NCBI GenBank assembly: GCA_000934455.1
Contig: KN883843.1
Location: forward strand, 10,319-45,461
Reading direction: 5' to 3'
Origin: Apostichopus parvimensis
Taxonomy: Eukaryota > Echinodermata > Holothuroidea > Aspidochirotida > Stichopodidae
DNA length: 35,143 nt
Below the pieces are notes generated by a model, which did not search any database, was not told the DNA's origin, and saw only the letters and a program-made list of their open reading frames with translations. Position numbers and translations under genes: made by a program. Position 1 is the first letter of the stretch; the number at the start of each line of letters is the position of its first letter. This document shows, in pieces, positions 10,523 to 18,800 of the stretch.

Positions 10523-11530
10523 TAGGCTGTGTTCACATTGGATCCACTGTTCTTGGTCCTGTGTTGACAATTTAACCACAAATATGTTATACCAAAATCT
10601 CCTATAGTGTTCACACTTGTATTTCTGCTCCAGCTCTGATTGGCCACTCTGGATCAACTAATAGGAAGTCACCATATTTTCAGGGTTACTCACACTAAAG
10701 TGCGGAAGCACAAAGTGTATTTCAAATTCCTAGTACAGATTAGTGTCATTAACTAGATTTGAGGTGGAAGTGGAGAAAGATGTCAGTGTTAACCATGGTT
10801 TGCATATACTGCGGAGTGTCCCCCTCCCCTTTGGATTTTTTTTGCATTTCCAGGTGGCCTCAGATGCAGTTTGGTGCAATATAGCACAATTCAACACCCA
10901 CTCCATTTTGTAAATAATTTTGCATTTTCACCTAAACTTAGATGCAATTTGGTGCTCCAAATGAGATTTTTTTTCTCATTTGGAAATGAAAAAGGGGTTT
11001 TCTGACTTGCAAAGCGGGGGGGGGGGGGCGGAATGATACTTCCGCCCCCATATTTTTCACTGGGGGGGGGGGGGCTGGCGCCCCCAGCCCCCCGGTTCCT
11101 ACGCCCTTGATTGCAATAACAGTTCTCGATGGCTCTCTGACAATCATCCTTCCAAAACTATATTATTTTGTTCAAAACTGGTTGAACACTTGTAATAAAT
11201 ATGTTGGATATCGAAAGGAAACCTCATGGACAGAGGTTAGAATAAATGGCAGAACTACGAAGAAACAATGTTGTACCAAGGAGTTGCCATAACAATTCCC
11301 TGGTTGTACACAAACAACGAGTTTGTAGCAAACAGTTCCATATATGTTCATGGTTAATTTGCCTAATAGTGCGTGAAACAGCCATGTTATGTAGTTCGTT
11401 TGCCTTGATCTCTGGTCACCTTGGTCCCCCGAGTGTTTACACTCTGGAACTGATATACCGCAGAACATGGGAGGGGGATATGAGTCGGATCAGATCCCCT
11501 CTGCGCGTATTCTAATGTGAACAAGGCTTT
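10523..11530. mobile_element. Possible MITE cluster with nested GC-rich element end
   Basis: The left phrase GGCTGTGTTCACATTGG and the right phrase CTAATGTGAACAAGGC are imperfect inverted repeats, and related GTGTTCACAC or GTGTTTACAC phrases recur inside. Nested within, 10990-11107 is very G/C-run-rich and ends CCGGTTCCTACGCCCTTG, an end of the CAAGGGCGTAGG type common to hAT-like repeats, but its second end is not found. No target duplications were confirmed. Confidence 0.3.
10957..10983. repeat. Hairpin, 10-bp stem with T7 loop
   Basis: CCAAATGAGA at 10957-10966 pairs perfectly with TCTCATTTGG at 10974-10983 around seven T residues. It lies inside the MITE-like cluster, so it is more likely part of a repeat than a terminator. 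Confidence 0.8.
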
Positions 11531-11759
11531 TAGATGACATGTGATCATATATATTACTTTCCTGATTGGACATCGAAGCGATTCCGTGACAAAATTGAAC
11601 AATATGATTGGATACCACGGTCAGTGTAAACGCGATTGGGCGGTGCTACAGATTCTTCATATTATATGGAATGATTTCAGTGTTAACTCAGTCCAATACA
11701 CTGAAAACAATTTCAACGGCACTTCCGACTGATAATTTTAAGAGAGTAAACGAAGTGGT

Positions 11760-11857
11760 TGCACCGATTTCCATCGACATTTAGAGGAAGAAATAGGACG
11801 GAACGTAAACAGAGAGACGATCATTTGTCATACAGTTACAGTTAAAAAAAATATCAG
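11760..11857 (+). other. Possible 5' leader exon of the Ig gene
   Basis: The stretch ends at a strong donor, ATATCAG|GTAAGT (GT at 11858), and has no long open frame, as expected of a 5' untranslated exon about 1 kb upstream of the possible signal-peptide exon. The start is not visible and no TATA box is convincing. This rests only on the donor and position. Confidence 0.25.
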
Positions 11858-12610
11858 GTAAGTTGTACATACATTGTTTGCATACGTAGATTTTGTTCCA
11901 TCATATTTCAACCTACGCGTACTTTACGCGTAGTTTACCAGGTTAAACTCATTTAGCGATATTTCATTATAATTAGAAGCATTGAGAAGCAATAGATGTA
12001 AAAATTAGAATTGAATGCAGTTGATATATATCCTTGATGTTTGCCAAATCTTTGCCATGACTTTGATGTGACTTATGATGCTTGTTTGCTTATAGTGCTT
12101 TTGTTGACAGATTGAACATTACGTAGTACATCCATTATCTTTCTACAATCTTTTCAGAATGCCAATGAAAATAATCGTCTGTTTACAGTTCGTACGAAAT
12201 TGACATGGGACATGCGTTGACTTAGAGATGAAGGCGGAAAACGTATATTTGTATAATTTTTTTTTAAATTGTTTATTTTCTCTATTGGCTAAGCATAAAC
12301 GAACATGTTACAAACAGTATCATGAATTGTCATGTTAACTCCAAGAAATAACATGAATGATACTTTTCAAATAATTGATTCTCTTTTAATCTCTAGTAAA
12401 CACTATTTTTCAGGTAAATGTGTGTCACTGTTATATGCTATTGTTAATTTCTGTCTGTACCATGGGTACTCATTCCAATTAGCCGTTCAAGTGATTTTGA
12501 ACATTCTGAAATATTTAAACATTTTGTGCCTACAATCACATTTCTAGATAACAATGGAAACTAAAAATTCATCCATCATGATTTTACAACACCTTAATCG
12601 TCAATAATAA

Positions 12611-12845
12611 ATGTCATTTTCATTAATAATGATTCTTCTTCGTTTTAACAGAATAAAGTTTGGATGCATATTCTTAGCCTCTATGTTCTACCCTACACCT
12701 AAAGGATTGACACCTTCGATTTTCAAAGTCTTTTTCGTTAATGTTACATTTGAACAGAATACAGAACTTTGGACAACAAGATGTTTAATTTTTAGACTCT
12801 CTGCGGTTGTCATCTTACTCCAATATTCACCATGTATTTATGCAG
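12611..12845 (+). CDS. Possible signal-peptide exon of Ig gene
   Basis: The frame ends ...RLSAVVILLQYSPCIYAG, a hydrophobic run with a plausible cleavage site after IYA. The donor is GCAG|GTATAG (GT at 12846). The phase-1 exit plus the phase-1 entry of the next exon gives a Gly and joins it to SCQENIYLEV. The true start is uncertain. In-frame Met codons lie well upstream of the hydrophobic run, and an internal acceptor may exist. Confidence 0.35.
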
Positions 12846-15800
12846 GTATAGTTATTACTGTCTGACCTTTGACCTAAAATGTGCAGTTATATACTTGTGG
12901 ATGGTTGGGTATTGATTTGGCAATATTATGATTAAAGCTCCATCATTGATAAAATACAGTTAAATTACAAAGTACTAACATGGGGCCTTTATTGAACGAT
13001 ATCACCATGTGCACACTATATGTGTTGTACAGTATGTACCTACTTTATGTGTTTAGTTGGTTTAAGAAAACTCTATGATGCTCTACAAGTACAGTGGCAG
13101 ACAACTATATGTTGTACCTGAGTAGAATAATGTAGATCTGTTTCTGAGTATTATAGGATATATTGTCACCAGAACTGGATTATCAATCCTTGAGGATGAC
13201 TAAATTTTATGACCCTATATACAACATCCCTATGAGATCCATGTTGTCAGTGCTATGCTCTGACAGTATGACAACATCGCTCCACATCCAACATTGATAA
13301 CTAATGTTCTATCATATCGTGAATTTAATCACACATTCATGGGCGGAAATATTTCATATTTGTATCCCATATAAAACATAATCGGTATCGATATGAAAGA
13401 ATGTACAGTTGAGGATATCACCAACTCATCTAACTGATGAAATGTCAGAGAAATACACATGGTGTGTTTTCACCATTAATATCATTGTTTTGTACCAAGA
13501 TCTTTCGAACCAGACATGGAGCATATATTTGTGAATCTTATAGAATGATATTACTTTTGTTAATATATTTTTATAATATATTTAATGGTTTCTTGTCTTC
13601 ATTTCTCTTCCAGGTGGCTCTTGTCAGGAAAATATTTATTTGGAGGTCGGAAAACAAGGTGTAGTGTCATGTCATTTTGAAAACTGTGACATTATCGGTT
13701 GGTTTCATGGTAGTGGTGATGTGACGAAAACTCCCCCATTCATTTACATGGAGGGTTCAATTATGTATGGACAAGGGTATAGGAGCGGAGACTATATGAC
13801 ATGCATCCAAATGGTTCTTTGATCATCAATGATGTAAAATGGAAAAACGAATTTAATTACACAGTGTTATTCGTTCCTCATCCTGCTGGTGCAAATGAGT
13901 ACTTTGAAGTCTCAGTGAAAGTCTATGGTAAGTATTGGCATTGACATTCTTACTCAAACAATAATATTTACAAGCGTCATGTTTGTTCGAACGTTTTCGA
14001 AGATATCTCATCTTCCTCCTCAGGTAGAGTAAGGCTATAAAAATATATAGTTCCATAAGTCTGTAGCCATTTCGTGATAACATAGATATGATTAACCATG
14101 TTAAAATACATTGAGTAGGTAGGAGGATCCATGTTGGAATAGCTGACTATTTAAAACTGGTTTCAATTTTTTGATGTAGAGAGCTTCCTTGATTTTAATA
14201 TCAAAGTCTGAGTTGCCAGTTGCTATAACATGAAAATTGTTTATGCTGCTTTCGGTCTTACAATCTCTGCACTGGTTTATTTGTTCAAAGATGGCAGATA
14301 TCCCAGAAAGATGCTCCTTGACTCTCACAGCTAAATGCCTCTTGGTCTTACCAATGTAAGCCTGTTTCCTGTCACAAGAACCTTCGAATGAATAAATGAC
14401 ATTAGCTCTGAGTGCCATAGGAGTCATATCCTTCAGGGAAAAATAATTGCCAACTCTGAAAGTTTTGAATACAACAAAGCACTTCTTATTGATGCGTTTA
14501 AGATGATTATTTAGAGACTTTTTAAAAATCAGTGATGGGTGTCCAATGAATGGAATACTTATAATGTATTTAGTATCATCAGCCTCTTATCCTGATTAGC
14601 CTTTTTTGGACCAAGCTTCTTAAAAAGGAATTTGTTGACACAATCATAGAAAATCTTATTAGAATAGCCATTATCATGTTATAGCAACTGGCAACTCAGA
14701 CTTCGAGATTAAAATCAAGGAAGCTCTCTACATCAAAAAATTGAAACCAGTTTTAAATAGTCAGCTATTCCAACATGGATCCTCCTACCTACTCAATGTA
14801 TTTTAACTGGTTAATCATATCTATGTTATCACGAAATGGCTACAGACTTATGGAACTATATATTTTTAAAGCCTTACTCTACCTGAGGAGGAAGATGAGA
14901 TATCTTCGAAAACGTTCGAACAAACATGACGCTTGTAAATATTATTGTTTTGTGTTGCTCATTTATTTGGTTCTGTAAATGTACAACACTTCCTAAACTT
15001 TATTCTTACTTAAAAACAGGAAATCTTGGCTAATCTGAGGGACTTCTATGTCACTTTGTATACCAGTGGAGAGGTGCACCCATCATTATTTTCTTTTCAA
15101 TATACTTAATTATAATAAGATGAGTATGGATGAAGCAGATTGCTGTAATGGGTCTCTGACGTCTGCCGAGTGTGTTGACGCTCTGAATTCACTGTCCATT
15201 GGTTAATCCCCTGGTAGCGATGGACTATCAGTCGATTTTTACAAGAAATTTTGGCCAGTTATCGGGGATTGTGTGGTAATTTGGTCAATGCTTGAAATTA
15301 CGCTAATACTAATTTTTACTTGTCTGCCGAGCAGGGACGTGCAATTATTACCTTAATTCCAAAGCATGGCAAGGATAAGGACTTTATTAAGAACTATCGT
15401 CCAATCTCACTCCTTAACACTGACTACAAGATCTGCGCCAAAGTATTATCAACAAGAATTAAACTTATTCTCTCCAAAGTGATTAGCAATAATCAGACGT
15501 GTTTTCTTAAAACCCGCTTTATTGGGGAAAACGTCCGCTTCGTTCTTGATCTGATTGAGTATTGTAACACGAGTAACAAAACAGATTTACTGTTCCTCGT
15601 GGACTTCGAAAAAGCATTTGACAGTGTGGAATGGGAGTTTACTTTTACCTCCATTAGATTCTTTGGTTTTGGGGAAAGTTTTATTAACTGGGTTAAAACT
15701 CTGTATTCTAACAATTCCGTCAGAATCATTAACATTGGATACTCATGCCTTGATTTTAAAATATCCCGTGGAGCACACCAAGGTTTTCCCTTCCCGTGGA

Positions 15801-18800
15801 GTACGCCAAGGTTTTCCCTTAAGCCCTTATATATTTCTAATTTGTGCTGAACTTCTCACATTGTGTGTAAATGATCATAATAATAATAATAAGCAAATAT
15901 TTATAGAGCGCTTTATGCAAAGGCCTCAAAGCGCTTAAACAAGTACACAAATATGCAAGTCAAATCACTGTAAATTTTTGGAATAAATGAGTTTTTAAGA
16001 GACGCTTAAAACAGTCAACCGATAGTGCATTGCGAATTGAAGATTATAGATTGTTCCAGAGATGAGGTGCCGCAGAGATGAAGGCTCTTTCTCCATAAAA
16101 CTTTGTGTTTGGGGTATGGCTGGTGGCAAGAAGACACTTTGTAGACGAGCGAAGTTGGCGTTGAGGATGATACTGAAGAATTAAATTTGTAATGTAACCA
16201 GGGGCAAGGGAGTGTTGTGATTTGTACGTTACGAGGAGGAGCTTATAAATTGACCGTTGTTTTACTGGAAGCCAATGGAGTGATTGAAGCACTGGAGATA
16301 TGTGATCATGACGCGATGAACATGATATTAACCGGGCAGCAGAATTCTGAACAGTTTGAAGTTTTTTCAGTGTAGAGTCAGGAAGGCCAAATAAAAGGGA
16401 GTTACAGTAGTCAAGCCTGGGCCTTATCAAGGAACATACAAGTTTTGTAGTTATATCGATGATATCAATGGTATATCTCTATTTGACAACAACATTAGTA
16501 TTTTCCAATATGCGGACGATACTACCATGTTTTTAGACGGTAGTTATAGTTCTTTAAAAGAAACTATTAGTACTTTTAGTACTTTTGAGAAGTCGTCGGG
16601 TCTGAAAGTCAATATGGAAAATCTTCCCTTTTCCCACTAGGTAGACAGACACAGAGGGGCCATGGTTCCGTAACATTTTTGGGTTGAACTGGTCTAACGG
16701 TCCTGTTGCTTTATTAGGCGTCTCTTTTACCAATAACAGATCAGACCTTTTTAGTTTGAATTTTCCTCCTAAGCTCTCGAGGCTCAAACGTTTACTGGGT
16801 GTCTGGTCGCAGAGAGACAATACTCCAATTGGAAAAGTTACCATTGTTAAAGCCCTCGGGCTTTCACAGTTGGTTCTCTTTCAAATTCTTCCAAATCCCC
16901 CACACGAGTTTATAACAGAACTAGATGCCATTATTTTTCGTTTCATTTGGAGTGGGAAACCCGAAAAAAATCGCCATTCCTCTATTATTGGTGCTAAAAG
17001 TTCAGGTGGACTAAAAGTCACACATACTAATTATTTTATTCATAGTCTTAAGTGCACCTGAGTAAACAGATATAACGACAGTAGCGATAACTACTGGAAA
17101 CTGTTTCTGCGATTTTCATTTGAAAAAGTACGGCAAATCCCTTTTGTTTAACTGTAATTGTAAAATAAACGACATTCATATTAGTAATGCATTTATTTAT
17201 GACGTCTGCCATGCATGGTCATTGCACTCTTTTATTACGCCTAATTCCAACTATGGAGAACAGATAATTTGGAACAATTCGTTTATTAAAATTAACAATA
17301 AGATGGTAATTTACAACTCAATGTTCCAAAATGGGATTAGGCAGGTGAAACATCTATTTGACAATGACAATCGTCCATTGTCAATACTGCGTTTCAAAGG
17401 GAAGTATAGATTAGATGATTGCCCATTTACTGTTTACTATGGAATTATTTCCTCTATCCCTAGAGCATGGAAGGATGGACTGGTGAAGGTTTACAAGGAT
17501 ATTGTTGATAGCTCTAGTGACTATCCCCAGTTTATATCCCTCTGTCTCTAGACACATCTATAATAACCTTATTACTCGTGCTAGTACTCCTCCTGCGGCT
17601 GTAGCCAAGTGGAATCTTTATTTCAATATCACAGCCACCCAATGGGAGAATACTTTTCAAGCCCCGTTTCGCTCTGTCAGAGATTCCAAGATGCAATATT
17701 TCCAATTTCGCTTCCTCCATCGCATTATTGGAACAAACCACTACCGTCCAGTGGCGGAGCTAGGGGTATTGGTCAGGAGGGGCGAGAATGGTCTGTAGGG
17801 GCGCTTTCGACACTATCTAAGCCGAGCGCCACCACATGTTGGCGCGTAGCGTACAGAATTTTTTTGACTGAAGATACTCCCTAGATCGCCGGAAATGACC
17901 CTTTCCGGGCCTGGCTAATTTGCAGATAAAAGAATAAATAGGTGTCATCGCCAAATGACACCAAAAAACTGTGACAAATGTCAATAGGTAGATGAGAGCG
18001 CAATAAAAAAAGTCAATAATCGCGAATAAGTAAATAGTGGTAAAGAGCTGAAAAGGGCGCCAGCAGTCCACTTGAGTCCGTCAGGGGGTGAGGGGGGGGG
18101 GGGGCATCCGCCCCTGACTGTATGGACGCTCCGCCACTGCTACCGTCATAAAATAGGGCAAATCGATAACCCACGATGTCACTTTTGTGACCGATATGAT
18201 GAGACCCTGTTACATCTGTTTTGGGACTGCCCTATTATATCGAACTTTATTTTAGATGTGGAGCAAGCTATTTTTGGCAGTCAATTTATTATTTTTGAAG
18301 AATGACATTTGCTTCGGGTTTCATTATTCTGTGATTCACCCATAAAATTTCTTAATTTTCATCTCAAGTACTTCATCTTCAGTAAAAAAAAAATACAAAC
18401 ACGGAAATGAGATGTATGGATTTTTTTATATAAGTTAAAATTTGCTATTAAACTTGAGAAAGAACTCAAGCAAAGAGGCAAAGCTTTTTTTTTCTTGCGA
18501 GCCGTTAAAAGACTCATTTAGTAATTGCACTATACTGTTCAGTTAATTACGATGCATCATTGTTTTTGTATGCACTTATCATTACTTGCAATAGATTTTT
18601 GACCTTATTGTATCCTAATACATTCGAATTGGCACAAGAATGTTACCAATAAAGATACCAAGCGTGGTTAAAAAAAAAAAAAATATTGGCAGCCCAATTG
18701 TGTGGATTAATGTTGTGATGCCAGTGGTTGTGCTGCATACATGTAGCTTTTGAAAGATAACATTGAGCAGATATGTACTTTTGATATGTAATAGATCATT

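Larger units (their letters stand above)
13956..14950. mobile_element. Penelope-like retroelement, inverted pair of copies
   Basis: A minus-strand Penelope-like fragment (13956 to about 14674) carries the GIY-YIG endonuclease end of the ORF and a 3' tail. A second, 5'-truncated copy (14675-14950) lies on the plus strand, head to head. The repeated parts, 13956-14232 and 14675-14950, are inverted and nearly identical over about 277 bp, so the pair is young. Inverted, 5'-truncated neighbours are typical of Penelope-like insertions. The element sits in the intron after the V-like Ig exon. Confidence 0.8.
15100..18303 (+). pseudogene. Reverse transcriptase remnant of L1/Tx1-like LINE
   Basis: Reading across frames gives IITLIPKHGKD then NYRPISLLNTDYKI (fingers), DFEKAFDSVEW (first catalytic Asp), SRGVRQGFPLSPYIFLICAE, then after the L2-like insertion IFQYADDTTMF (YADD at 16509-16520, the catalytic pair), LGVSFTNNR, and a thumb region. 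The C-terminal knuckle CHFC...HLFWDC is at about 18177-18233. Breaks include a 28-bp tandem duplication, stops at about 15205 and 15300, and frame changes near 16620, 17060 and 17500. The enzyme would copy its own RNA into DNA at the target site; this copy cannot. Confidence 0.8.
15010..18683 (+). mobile_element. L1/Tx1-like LINE, 5'-truncated, twice interrupted
   Basis: A non-LTR retrotransposon with the L1/Tx1 style of reverse transcriptase. It starts inside the ORF before the SPGSDGLSVDFYKKFW block and runs through the palm motifs and a C-terminal zinc knuckle to AATAAA (18648-18653) and an A-tail (18670-18683). An L2/CR1-like fragment (15876 to about 16455) and a hAT MITE (17749-18139) are inserted in it. 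Several stops and frameshifts show it is inactive. It lies in sense orientation in the intron of the Ig gene. Confidence 0.85.

Noticed and set aside
10938..11147. Gly/Pro-rich minus-strand open frame
   Set aside because: It is a translation of G/C runs in a MITE-like end.
15493..15735. Minus-strand open frame across the LINE polymerase
   Set aside because: It is the shadow of the plus-strand reverse transcriptase.
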